The position numbers were made by a program, and so were the translations under genes. DNA of 47,734 bases from Paraburkholderia sp. C35. GTDB lineage: Bacteria; Pseudomonadota; Gammaproteobacteria; Burkholderiales; Burkholderiaceae. Shown piece after piece: positions 1-7,692 of the stretch. The DNA is taken from the NCBI RefSeq assembly GCF_003121405.1, contig NZ_QBUY01000065.1, positions 1 to 47,734 of the forward strand, written 5' to 3'. Position 1 is the stretch's first letter; every line of letters begins with the position of its first letter. The notes under the pieces are model-generated. The model was not told where the DNA came from and ran no database searches. It saw only the letters and a program-made list of their open reading frames with translations.

Positions 1-123
1 TTGCCGCGGCAAAGAAAAGTAGGTGCTGCCCCGCACAGGGGCGACGCATGCATACCGACACGAAAGCGCGGATGCCAACAAAAGCAAAAACCAAAAACCA
101 AACCAAAACCAAAAACCAAACCT
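1..123 (-). repeat. Dispersed hairpin repeat (left copy, cut by window edge) plus A/C-rich tract
   Basis: The tract holds a perfect palindrome at 1-12 (TTGCCGCGGCAA), the motif AAAGAAAAGTAGGTGC, a GCCCC-GCACA-GGGGC hairpin at 28-42 and GCGGATGCC near 67-75. Bases 80-123 are a low-complexity run of CAAAA/CCAAAA units ending at the stop codon of the next gene. Read on the minus strand, the order is stop codon, U/G-rich tract, GGCATCCGC, GCCCC hairpin, TACTTTTCTTTGCCGC. The right end of the window shows the same order after another gene. I recall this sequence as a repeated extragenic element of Paraburkholderia, but could not count copies. Confidence 0.7.
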
Positions 124-1002
124 TCACCCAATCCCCAACACCGAACAAATCTTCCCAACATAGGGCACAGCCAACTTCGCATACCCCGCCCCAGTCGGAT
201 GAATCTCATTCTCCCAATCACTACTGACACCTGTCGACCCATCGACAGCCCGCACCAGCAGATTCCGCGTATCGACCACAAACAGATTCGGCAGCCCAAG
301 ATTCAAAATAATCCCAGCAAGCCTGTCGATAAAAGCATCAGCAACCTTGTCCCAGTCCTGAACAGGAATCTCATACGCCACGAGCGCCGGCATCAGCCAC
401 GGCCCCAGGCCTGGCAGCGCCGGACTCGCCCGCGGTGTCGCGTAGTCATACGTGTGCACAAAAATAGGCGTATCGCGGTTGGTCCGGCTCTTCGAACGAA
501 TGAAATCCAGCGCCTTGAACTGCAGCGTCAAATGATTCGCGAAGTTGGCCCAGCCATCGCGAGAGATATAGCGATCGACGGAAAGCGGGCCATCCCAGTC
601 GTCCTTCGTCAACAGCAAGCGCTCATGTGGCGGAACCGGCATCTGGTTGTCGTCCACAGACAGAACCTGCACCGCGTCGATCAGATCGTTGCCGCCCGCC
701 GATAGCAACAACGCAGTCCATTGCTGCTCCCTCGGCCCCGCCAGCAGCGCGAAAAACAGCGGGTCGCGCCGCGTGTCGATCATATGTGCGAGCGTGTCGC
801 CTGGATCGGCACAGTTCACCGCCGCCGCACCCTGCGGGAACTGCAGATGTTCGAGCAGGTTCGACGCGGCCCACGGCTTGAGCGTGCTGATCGAAAACCA
901 CGAATCGCCCTGCGCAAGAAACTGCCAGTTGAACGGGCTGAGATCGGGCGCGTGCTGCGTACCCATCTGCTGCGAGGGAAACACTTTCATCTGGGTCTGC
1001 AT
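124..1002 (-). CDS. SGNH/GDSL-like hydrolase
   Basis: A 292-residue protein with the blocks of SGNH hydrolases, which act on ester-linked substrates such as lipids or acetylated sugars. Block I is AQGDSWF with the likely nucleophile at Ser34. Block III is SAGGNDL with Asn105. The C-terminal block is NEIHPTGAGY with His268; the residue three before His is Asn where the textbook motif has Asp. The start at 1002 is chosen because GGAGGA sits just upstream; in-frame codons extend to 1062 without a better ribosome site. No signal peptide is visible, so it is probably cytosolic or exported by another route. It is the leftmost gene of a group with CHAT, muramidase and TIR genes and is divergent from the unknown gene at 1317. 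Substrate unknown; fold call fairly safe. Confidence 0.75.
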   Translation of the reverse strand: MQTQMKVFPSQQMGTQHAPDLSPFNWQFLAQGDSWFSISTLKPWAASNLLEHLQFPQGAAAVNCADPGDTLAHMIDTRRDPLFFALLAGPREQQWTALLLSAGGNDLIDAVQVLSVDDNQMPVPPHERLLLTKDDWDGPLSVDRYISRDGWANFANHLTLQFKALDFIRSKSRTNRDTPIFVHTYDYATPRASPALPGLGPWLMPALVAYEIPVQDWDKVADAFIDRLAGIILNLGLPNLFVVDTRNLLVRAVDGSTGVSSDWENEIHPTGAGYAKLAVPYVGKICSVLGIG

Positions 1003-1316
1003 GGCTTCCTCCATCGACCGCAGTGACAGCCGGCCGCACGCCCGAAGCCGCGCGCCAGCCAATGTGACTTTCCGAACGCTGCACCGAAAAATGCCCTTAC
1101 ATCGATCGCGATTGACCTACCCTGTTTGAACGTGCCGGCACAGGCACCAGAGATCTCGCGACGGTCCGTCGCAAAGACCTCCTCCAATCGATATCGCGCC
1201 CCTTCAACGCCCCGCGCGAAACGCGCGAGACACGCTGCATAAGCGACATAAGCAACGTTAGCGACACACGCCTGACTCATCGCCCGACTGTCCTCATAGC
1301 CCACGGGAGTCTCACC
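1003..1316. other. Divergent intergenic region, SGNH hydrolase / unknown gene
   Basis: About 314 bp separate the two divergent starts, so both promoters should lie here. Visible structure is limited: a GCGCG-AAA-CGCGC hairpin near 1213-1226 and a run of three imperfect 9-nt direct repeats (AAGCGACAT, AAGCAACGT, TAGCGACAC) near 1241-1266. The repeats are 50-75 bp before the right-hand start and could be an operator, but nothing supports a specific regulator. No gene is called here. Confidence 0.4.
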
Positions 1317-2102
1317 ATGTCCACTCCAACCGCTGCCCAGGCGACCGCCTTCGTGAACGACGCCGTACTGCCTGACCTGCATCGCCGCCGCGGCAGCGAT
1401 GCCGATGCGGGCAATCCGCCGCCGGACTTCGACGCCAGCAAGGACCAGGCGATCGTCGCCGGCTCGGGTGTCGTCTCGTTCAAGACGGGTATTTCCGCCG
1501 AACGCCGCCAGGCCGTTGCCGATTCGTTGCTGCTCGCGCAACTGATCCTCAAGCACAAGGGCGTCTCGCCCGACGACACGCAAAACTGGTATCACGGCTA
1601 CGGCAGCGTGCTCGCCAATCTCGGCTGGCTGGTCGAAACCTGTGAGATGACCGACTACGTATCCGGCGATGCCGGTCTCGACGTGCACGAAGCCATCATG
1701 GCCGTCGCCGCCGTGCTGCTGGGCCCCGGCGCCATCGCCGCTGCGCCGCTGATCGAGGCGACACTCAAGGCCTTGCAGTCGATGGATACGTCCACGCCAT
1801 GGATCACCCTCTTCAACCGCGAAAGCCGGCGCGCCAACACGGCGAGCTTCCAGATCGCGCTCGCCGAGCCGGACGCCAACGGCGACCTCACGGTGTCGCT
1901 GATGGCGTTCTCTCTGTCGGCGAGCATGACGGTCACGCAGGTGCTGTTCGTCAAGGTGAAAAGCAACGAGGCCAACCTGAAACGCTTTTCGACGACGGCA
2001 CGAATCAATCTGTCCGTGCTCGACGCCGTGCGAGGCACGCTGCAGCAGAAAGTGGCGAGCTTCACCAGCAGCTATCTGAGCGCCCTGCCCGACCTGTCGT
2101 AA
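1317..2102 (+). CDS. Unrecognised 261-residue protein of the CHAT/TIR island
   Basis: I do not recognise this family. The protein has no signal peptide. Residues 60-105 look helical, residues 126-146 form a hydrophobic Gly/Ala-rich stretch (IMAVAAVLLGPGAIAAAPLI), and residues 165-225 alternate as in beta strands. The hydrophobic stretch could be a buried helical hairpin or a membrane-inserting segment. CACGGGAG lies about 8 nt before the ATG. It stands between the divergent SGNH hydrolase and the convergent CHAT protease. Its place among these genes suggests a role in the same process, as substrate, partner or effector, but this is inference from position only. Confidence 0.75.
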   Translation: MSTPTAAQATAFVNDAVLPDLHRRRGSDADAGNPPPDFDASKDQAIVAGSGVVSFKTGISAERRQAVADSLLLAQLILKHKGVSPDDTQNWYHGYGSVLANLGWLVETCEMTDYVSGDAGLDVHEAIMAVAAVLLGPGAIAAAPLIEATLKALQSMDTSTPWITLFNRESRRANTASFQIALAEPDANGDLTVSLMAFSLSASMTVTQVLFVKVKSNEANLKRFSTTARINLSVLDAVRGTLQQKVASFTSSYLSALPDLS

Positions 2103-2180
2103 GCGAGACGAGCGGCGGCGCGGCATCGAACGTGCCGCCGCCCGCACTACAGGCACTACGCGTCCGCTTCGCGCATCACG

Positions 2181-5090
2181 TCATGCCACCCACTTGCCCA
2201 GCATGTCCAGTAACTGCGCGACCGCCGCCTTCTCCTCGTCGCTCGATGTCGTCTGACTGGCGTAACGGTGCAGCACGAAATCGCACTGATCGAGCACGGA
2301 ACTCCAGTTGCTCCGCGATGGCACACGCGTGTGCAGATCGCCGAAATTCTCGCGGATCGACGGCAGATTCGTGGCGAACTGTCTCGCAGCGACGCTCTCG
2401 TAGATGCGCAGTTCCGTGCTTGCCGAGATGTTCCAGAAATCGGGATCGTCGCGCGCCTGCTGCTCGAGCATGCGCCGCAGCTTCGCAACGGAGCCGGCAT
2501 CGAAGCCGCTCGCGTTGTCGGTTTCCATGCCGAGCATCAACTCGGCGGCGAGCCGGTTGATGAGGGGATAGAAGGTCGCGGCATTGTCCTGCGCGTCGCC
2601 AAGGGCCTCGGCTTCGCGGTAAAGCGCGAGCGTCGCGCCAATCGCATTGGACTCGGCTGTCGCATTGCCCGCGCATCGCTCGACCAGCGCAATGCGCTTG
2701 TACGCCGCTGCGCAGATGCTCAGGCGCTCGACCGTGCGCCGCACGGCCAGCAGCGATTGCAGCAGGCGCAGGCTCGCCTCGATCTGCTCGCGCGCGGCGT
2801 CGATCTCGGCTGCGGGTGCGCCGCCCGGTTGTGCCGCGAACGCCTTCAACGCCGCCCACGCGAGCTTGCCTTGCAGGTTCGCGAGCTGTTCGGCAGCGGC
2901 AAATGTGGTGCGGCCGTCGCCGACGCCCACGGCCCGCTGATACCACGCAACTGCCCGCGCGTCGTCCTTCCACGCCGCCCACGCGCGCCCGTACGCCTCG
3001 GCGACGTCACCCAGCCCGCCCCAGCGCCGGCTGAACTGGTCGTCGAGATACTGCAGCAGTTCCGCCGATCCCGCCGCCTCGAAGCGCGCGTTGATCTCCA
3101 GTTCTTCGAGCGCGAGCATCAGCGAGACGGGTGACGCGATGCCCGCATAGCGCTCCTCAGGCGAACGCCCGTGTCCGCTCGTGCCGCCCGCCGCCGCCTC
3201 CAGCGTCCAGTTGGCGTCGCCGTAGCACTGGTACGCGGCCCATGTATTGCCGCCACACAGCCACGCTGCGTCGCGCGCGGCCGCGACGGCATCGAGAAAA
3301 CGCTCGCCGTCGAGAATCCGCGCATAAAACGTGGTGGCGAACTTCTGCGCGGGATCGTCGTCGACGGCCCAGCCCGACGCGATTACGCACTTCACGCCGA
3401 TCCGGATCAGCGCCTCGGCCACATTCGCGGCATAGCGCGGCCGGTCGTACGCGGGTACGTTCGCTTCTTTGAGCAGTTGATCGCCGCTGCGCGCAGCCAG
3501 ATAGCAGCAGTTGACGAACACGAGTTCGGGCGTGCGTTGCAGCATGCCGATCTCGCGCGGGCCCAGGAAGATACCGTCCGACAGCACCACGCCGCGCAGA
3601 CGGTCGTCGCCGGCACTGACGGGACTCGTGTCGTCGGCGGGCGGCTCGCCGTGTCCCGAGATGTGCAGCACGCGCCAGTCGTGCTCGAGCAGCGTGCTGA
3701 CGATGGTGCGCGCATCCGGTCCGCGTTCGCCGTCGGCATGCGCGACCAGCCGCGTGACGCTCGCCGCGCCGTTGCGCTCGCTCATCATGCGTGCCACGGC
3801 ATCGGCTTCCTGCCGCGCGCCCGGCAACGCGGGATAGCGCGGATCGCCGACATACGGCTCGCCGATCACCAGAATCTGCGCGTCGCGGCTCGCATCGTCG
3901 ACACGATGCCGGAAATCGCCGATGCGCAGCTTGCGCAACAGCTTCGCGCGGATCGCCCACGGACGCGGCGAATCGGCGTTACGCTCAGCCGCATTCACGG
4001 AGGTGTCGAGCATTTCCCACGGGATGCCGGCCGTGCCGCTGTCCACTTCGATCTGCATCTCGGAGCCGCCCGCGAGAAACGGCCGCATTTCGCGTGGCAC
4101 GATCAACTGATAGAGCACCTGGCCGATGTTTGCGTCGTCGTTGTCCGCGCTCGATGCCGCTTTCACCAGTTGCGTGAGCAGGCGCCCTTGCGTGGCCGTT
4201 GCGCGGACTTCCGTGCGCGCGCGGCGCGTGTCGAGCGTGTAGACGATATTGGTCTCGCCCGACGCATCGATCTGCGTGACGGCGCTGATCAGGTCGTAGT
4301 CCGCGCCGCGATAGCTGCTGTCGAGCGGTCGCTTCAGTCCGCCCGTGCCGTCGTTCACGATGTCGTCGATGGCATAGCAATCGGGATTCGCCTGTTCGAG
4401 CAGTTTCAACGAGCGCCACGCTTCCGTCGAACGGTCCATGTACAACTCGATCAGCCGCAGATGGGCGACGCACGGCCAGTCGGTGACGGCAAGCCGCAGG
4501 CTCGCATCGCGCACGCCTTCGGCAACCAGCCGCGCCGCCTGCCCCGCGGCGATGCCCGAACCGCCGCTGCCGATCAGCGTCGCCGAGAGCACGAACGGTG
4601 CAGCGCCGCCCGGCACGCTTTCCGCGAGCCGCTGCGACCACGCGATCACGCCGAGCCGCACCGTGGTGATGAGATCGGCGGCGCGCAACTGCCCTTCGCT
4701 GCCCAGACCCACGACGATCAGCCCGGCAGGACGCGGCAAGCGAAACGGATGCGGCGAACGGAAGCCCGAGTTGACGAACACCTGCTGTGTGCCGATATGC
4801 TGCGGATAGCGCCCGAGCCGGATTGACGTGCTGAGCGCGCCGCCGATCAGATCGTCGACCACGCGTTCGACACCCGTCAGCGACGCATCGCGATAGTGGC
4901 CGAGCAGCAGCGCTTCCTGCTCGAACTGCAGATTGCCGTTCACGACGCTGACCTTTAGCGGCTTCGCGTCACAGGGTTCGTCGGCACGGACGGCATTGGC
5001 GTCGGCACTGCTCGCAGCCGCCCCGGCCTGCGGCGGCTGCGGAAGCCCGGCGAGCACGTCGGGCGCCACGGTCGTTTCGATGCGTTGCAC
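2181..5090 (-). CDS. CHAT-domain (caspase-like) protease with TPR-like C-terminus
   Basis: A 969-residue protein. Residues about 400-630 are a CHAT domain of the caspase/separase clan: HISGHG supplies catalytic His480, and VFVNCCYLA supplies the nucleophile Cys528 (Cys529 is adjacent). The block GVVLSDGIFLGPREI between them is typical of CHAT. Residues about 45-160 (VSVVNGNLQFE, then GLIVVGLG) resemble an N-terminal domain I have seen on other CHAT proteins, with a macro-like look as in leucyl aminopeptidase N-termini; this is from memory. Residues about 650-950 are alpha-helical and TPR-like, fitting a sensor or scaffold. Translation starts at GTG (5090), six bases after GGAG. It lies 74 bp downstream of the muramidase gene on the same strand. 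Known CHAT proteases act in conflict and cell-death systems by cleaving partner proteins. Target here unknown. Confidence 0.85.
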   Translation of the reverse strand: MQRIETTVAPDVLAGLPQPPQAGAAASSADANAVRADEPCDAKPLKVSVVNGNLQFEQEALLLGHYRDASLTGVERVVDDLIGGALSTSIRLGRYPQHIGTQQVFVNSGFRSPHPFRLPRPAGLIVVGLGSEGQLRAADLITTVRLGVIAWSQRLAESVPGGAAPFVLSATLIGSGGSGIAAGQAARLVAEGVRDASLRLAVTDWPCVAHLRLIELYMDRSTEAWRSLKLLEQANPDCYAIDDIVNDGTGGLKRPLDSSYRGADYDLISAVTQIDASGETNIVYTLDTRRARTEVRATATQGRLLTQLVKAASSADNDDANIGQVLYQLIVPREMRPFLAGGSEMQIEVDSGTAGIPWEMLDTSVNAAERNADSPRPWAIRAKLLRKLRIGDFRHRVDDASRDAQILVIGEPYVGDPRYPALPGARQEADAVARMMSERNGAASVTRLVAHADGERGPDARTIVSTLLEHDWRVLHISGHGEPPADDTSPVSAGDDRLRGVVLSDGIFLGPREIGMLQRTPELVFVNCCYLAARSGDQLLKEANVPAYDRPRYAANVAEALIRIGVKCVIASGWAVDDDPAQKFATTFYARILDGERFLDAVAAARDAAWLCGGNTWAAYQCYGDANWTLEAAAGGTSGHGRSPEERYAGIASPVSLMLALEELEINARFEAAGSAELLQYLDDQFSRRWGGLGDVAEAYGRAWAAWKDDARAVAWYQRAVGVGDGRTTFAAAEQLANLQGKLAWAALKAFAAQPGGAPAAEIDAAREQIEASLRLLQSLLAVRRTVERLSICAAAYKRIALVERCAGNATAESNAIGATLALYREAEALGDAQDNAATFYPLINRLAAELMLGMETDNASGFDAGSVAKLRRMLEQQARDDPDFWNISASTELRIYESVAARQFATNLPSIRENFGDLHTRVPSRSNWSSVLDQCDFVLHRYASQTTSSDEEKAAVAQLLDMLGKWVA

Positions 5091-5164
5091 GCTTCACTCC
5101 GTCAGGCACGGCGCTCGAGAAAACGCACCGATAGCCGCTCAGCCAGATGGACCCGATAAACGAA

Positions 5165-5917
5165 TCAGCCCAACCCTTCTTCGAACAGCAACGCTTCGAG
5201 TTCGCGGCGGCGCACGAGTCCCGCCATGTTCGGCTGGTTCTCCCATAGCCGCTTCATCGAGCGGAACTGCTGTGGGATATCGGCGAGATTGCCGCTGGCG
5301 ACGTCCGCGGCGATCGCCCGCATTTCGGTGTATCGGTCGCCTTGCGCGCCGAACGATGGCCCGCGGTTGTAGACCAGCGACACCAGTGCACCTAGGCAAT
5401 CAGGTGCGAGCTGTGCAGCTTTAGGCAGCGCGTTGATGGTCTGCGCCACCGTGCGTTGCAGCGTGACCTGCCGGAACACCGTATTGGCAGCCGCGAACGG
5501 CACGCTCACCGATTTCACGCGCGGCAACGCCTGCTGTGCAGCCGTTCCCTTGAGTCCGCAGACTCCCTGCAGCAACGCAAGATCGGCGGGTGCGAGTTGC
5601 GCGCTGCTCCAGTCGGTGCTCATGTCCTGCGCGCTCACATAACCGAGATCGAAGCCGATGCCGATGGTGCAGCCCGACTGCCCTTGCGGCCACACGGGAT
5701 GCACGTAAAGCCGGTTGTATAGCGCTTCGCTCGTGACCTCGAAGGTGACGATCAACTCGACGGCCTTGTCGGAAATCGCGGGCAATGCAGCGCGGCGCAC
5801 GGGCAGCACGACGGGGTTCGCTTCGTCATAAGCCTTGCGCTCGTCGTTCGAGCCGCTATCGGAAAGCAGTTCAGCAGACTGGATGGTCTGCGCCAGCAAT
5901 GTGTCGAATGCACTCAT
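5165..5917 (-). CDS. Pesticin/T4-lysozyme-like muramidase (GH24 type)
   Basis: A 250-residue protein with the active-site layout of pesticin-type muramidases: Glu60 (IVTFEVTS), Thr84 and Asp90 in CTIGIGFDLG. The Glu-Thr-Asp spacing of 24 and 6 is close to pesticin Glu178, Thr201, Asp207. LVSLVYNRGPSF further on matches the second conserved lysozyme block. Such enzymes cut the MurNAc-GlcNAc bond of peptidoglycan. No signal peptide is visible; residues 1-45 are a polar leader. It would need holin-type release, lysis, a secretion machine or cytosolic retention to be safe. The start at 5917 has GGAG upstream; in-frame sequence continues to 5953 with poorer support. It precedes the CHAT gene by 74 bp, suggesting co-transcription. 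A phage endolysin origin is possible, but no other phage gene is nearby. Confidence 0.8.
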   Translation of the reverse strand: MSAFDTLLAQTIQSAELLSDSGSNDERKAYDEANPVVLPVRRAALPAISDKAVELIVTFEVTSEALYNRLYVHPVWPQGQSGCTIGIGFDLGYVSAQDMSTDWSSAQLAPADLALLQGVCGLKGTAAQQALPRVKSVSVPFAAANTVFRQVTLQRTVAQTINALPKAAQLAPDCLGALVSLVYNRGPSFGAQGDRYTEMRAIAADVASGNLADIPQQFRSMKRLWENQPNMAGLVRRRELEALLFEEGLG

Positions 5918-6329
5918 GGAGGACTCCGGACAAGCCCGCGTGATCGCGGGCAATCAGGCGCGCATGCGCCAGCGGATAGGCGCCTGACAGATAGGCGGGT
6001 TCGTCCAGGCTTCAATGAGGATAGCAAAGCACATCTCAATGCCAAGGCGAGTTTGTGCGTTCTGCGTGTTGCCGAACAGAAAGCGTCGTCTGTCGATGGT
6101 GCCTGCTTCGCTCGTGTGGAACGATCCCGGTGAGCACACGAGGCGTGCGTTGCATCGTTCGCAAGAATGGACTGCGTTGTTTCAGTTATGCGGCGACGTG
6201 CCGCCATCCCGCGCGAGCCACATGCGCGAGGCGACGCTAACAGGACGGGCTTCGCTCTGCTTTAATGAAAGAGCGCTTTGAATTGCAGGTCCGGCTCGCC
6301 GTTCAACCCGATGAAGGAGGATGCGTTCG
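5918..6329. other. Divergent intergenic region, muramidase / TIR gene
   Basis: The 412 bp hold the promoters of both genes. Two inverted repeats lie in the muramidase leader. One is a perfect 7-bp stem at 5934-5940 / 5945-5951 (GCCCGCG, loop TGAT), a few bases before the muramidase ribosome site. The other is an 8-bp repeat TCAGGCGC / GCGCCTGA at 5954-5961 / 5980-5987. These could limit ribosome access or form an operator. I see no convincing gene in this stretch. Confidence 0.45.
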
Positions 6330-7382
6330 ATGCGGCCCATTTTCATCAGTTACCGGCGCGAGGATACGGAAGGCCAGGCGGGGCGCCTGTTCGAATCGCT
6401 ACGCGAAATATTTGGCGAGCACATGGTGTTCATGGACGTAGCGAACATCGAGCCGGGTGCCGATTTCCGGCGCGCCATCGAGACCAACATCGACCGATGC
6501 GCGGTGCTGCTGTCGCTGATCGGACGCACGTGGCTCACTGTCACGGATCGCGAAGGCAAGCGGCGGCTCGACAATCCGAATGATTTCGTGCGGCTCGAAA
6601 CATCGTCGGCGCTCAAGCGCGGCGTGAAAGTGATACCCGTGCTGGTGCAAGGTGCGTCGATGCCGCAGGAAGCCGATCTGCCCGTCGATATCAAGGATCT
6701 CGCCTACCGCAATTCCGTCGAGTTGACTCACGCACGCTGGGATAGCGATGTGCAGTTGCTGATCAACGCGCTGCGCGAGTCGGCCGGCGAAGACTCGCAG
6801 GAAGGCGATACGCCCATCACGACGCGCGGTCGACGCAACGCGAAAGCGGACGGCGTCAGTCACAAGCGCATGTGGACGATAGGCGGCGCAGTCGCAGCCG
6901 TTGCGCTGATGGGCGCGGTCGCGCTGAAGATGTCGGAGCCTGCGCATGAGGCGAAGGCCGATACGTCGTTTGCTTCGCAGCCTGTGCCGGCTGCCGTGCC
7001 ATCGTCGGCAGAGAATCAGGCCGCGAGCGGCAACCAGATGGTGTCGAAGAAGGACTTGCAGCGGGCTGCGCACGAGCGCGGCGCCTGTGTGAAGCCGTTC
7101 GTATGGCGTCAGGCGCAACCGCGCGACAAGGTGTGCGTGATGCCTGATACGCAGCAACGCATACTCGACGAAAACAGCAAGGCCAGTGAGAATCGCTCGC
7201 CGACGGGCGGGCCGTATGGGCCCGATACCTGCAAGACGGGGTGCGTGTGGCGCAATGCGTTTCCGGGCGATACCGTGTGTGTGACGCCGGAGTCGCGGCA
7301 GTTGACCGCCGATGACAACCTGCTCGGGCCGAAGAGAATCGTGCCGTTACCGAAGGAAGCCACCGATCAGGCCGCGCAATAG
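6330..7382 (+). CDS. Membrane-anchored TIR-domain protein with C-terminal cysteine repeats
   Basis: A 350-residue protein in three parts. Residues 3-147 are a TIR domain: PIFISYRRED at the start, VFMDVANIEPGADF in the middle, and NDFVRLETSSALKRGVKVIPVL containing Glu90, the likely NAD-hydrolysing glutamate. Residues about 181-201 (MWTIGGAVAAVALMGAVAL) are one membrane helix after a basic stretch, which by the positive-inside rule puts TIR in the cytosol. Residues 253-283 and 301-330 are two copies of a Cys-x(5-6)-VWR-x(3-4)-P-x-D-x-VCV repeat, placed in the periplasm. The start at 6330 has AAGGAGG nine bases upstream; the ATG at 6321 is too close to that site. Bacterial TIR domains often act as NADases in defence or as effectors. 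This layout looks like a surface sensor coupled to a cytosolic TIR effector. Trigger unknown. Confidence 0.85.
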   Translation: MRPIFISYRREDTEGQAGRLFESLREIFGEHMVFMDVANIEPGADFRRAIETNIDRCAVLLSLIGRTWLTVTDREGKRRLDNPNDFVRLETSSALKRGVKVIPVLVQGASMPQEADLPVDIKDLAYRNSVELTHARWDSDVQLLINALRESAGEDSQEGDTPITTRGRRNAKADGVSHKRMWTIGGAVAAVALMGAVALKMSEPAHEAKADTSFASQPVPAAVPSSAENQAASGNQMVSKKDLQRAAHERGACVKPFVWRQAQPRDKVCVMPDTQQRILDENSKASENRSPTGGPYGPDTCKTGCVWRNAFPGDTVCVTPESRQLTADDNLLGPKRIVPLPKEATDQAAQ

Positions 7383-7383
7383 A

Positions 7384-7417
7384 CAAAAAAAGCCCCGGAT
7401 CCACCCGAATCCGGGGC
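7384..7417 (-). terminator. GC-rich hairpin with A-tract, terminator-like
   Basis: A perfect 9-bp stem (GCCCCGGAT 7392-7400, ATCCGGGGC 7409-7417) with an 8-nt loop is preceded by seven A bases. In the minus-strand transcript this is an ideal intrinsic terminator (stem followed by U7). In the plus direction, where the TIR gene ends two bases earlier, no U run follows the stem. The nearest minus-strand gene upstream is the porin, over 900 bp away, so its natural user is unclear. It may work in both directions. Confidence 0.6.
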
Positions 7418-7692
7418 CAATCCCATGTCAAGGAGTTTTCATGGAGGAGACGGCTCCATGCTAGCGCCGCTCCCGGCCGACTCCAACCAAGCCTTTCGCA
7501 CAAGCAATCCACGCCGGCACGCGCAGCCAATACCCCTTCCAGCGTTATATCGTTAGAACAAAAAGTCGTTTCCCGCTGGTACGATCGGTCACTAACATGG
7601 CGGTTCAGGTCTACAGGCCGTTCGCGTGGAAAACAGGCTGCGCCTGTCCAACCCGCATCCGGCTGGCCGCCACTGCAGCAAGGAGCTTGAAG
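7418..7692. other. Intergenic region before the FMN reductase
   Basis: After the terminator-like hairpin there is a well-placed AGGAG (7431-7435) and a 7-codon reading frame at 7441-7464 (MEETAPC), whose first bases form CATGGAG...CTCCATG, a 7-bp inverted repeat. This could be a tiny leader peptide or chance. The rest, to 7692, shows no other gene. In-frame ATG 7597 upstream of the reductase lacks a ribosome site. Confidence 0.35.

Noticed and set aside
84..120. CRISPR-like or satellite repeat in the CAAAA tract
   Set aside because: Units are short and irregular with no spacers; it is a low-complexity tract tied to the dispersed repeat.
1..705. Plus-strand frame of 234 codons through the SGNH gene and repeat
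   Set aside because: It is antisense to the SGNH hydrolase, begins in the repeat, and its Pro/Arg/Gln-rich product has no family-like pattern.
3171..4826. Long plus-strand frame of 551 codons inside the CHAT gene
   Set aside because: It is a GC-rich shadow of the CHAT coding strand; the Arg/His/Ala-rich product has no recognisable motif, whereas the CHAT frame has intact catalytic blocks.
5165..7382. Prophage remnant explaining the lysozyme-like gene
   Set aside because: No integrase, structural, holin or attachment-site sequence is visible around it.
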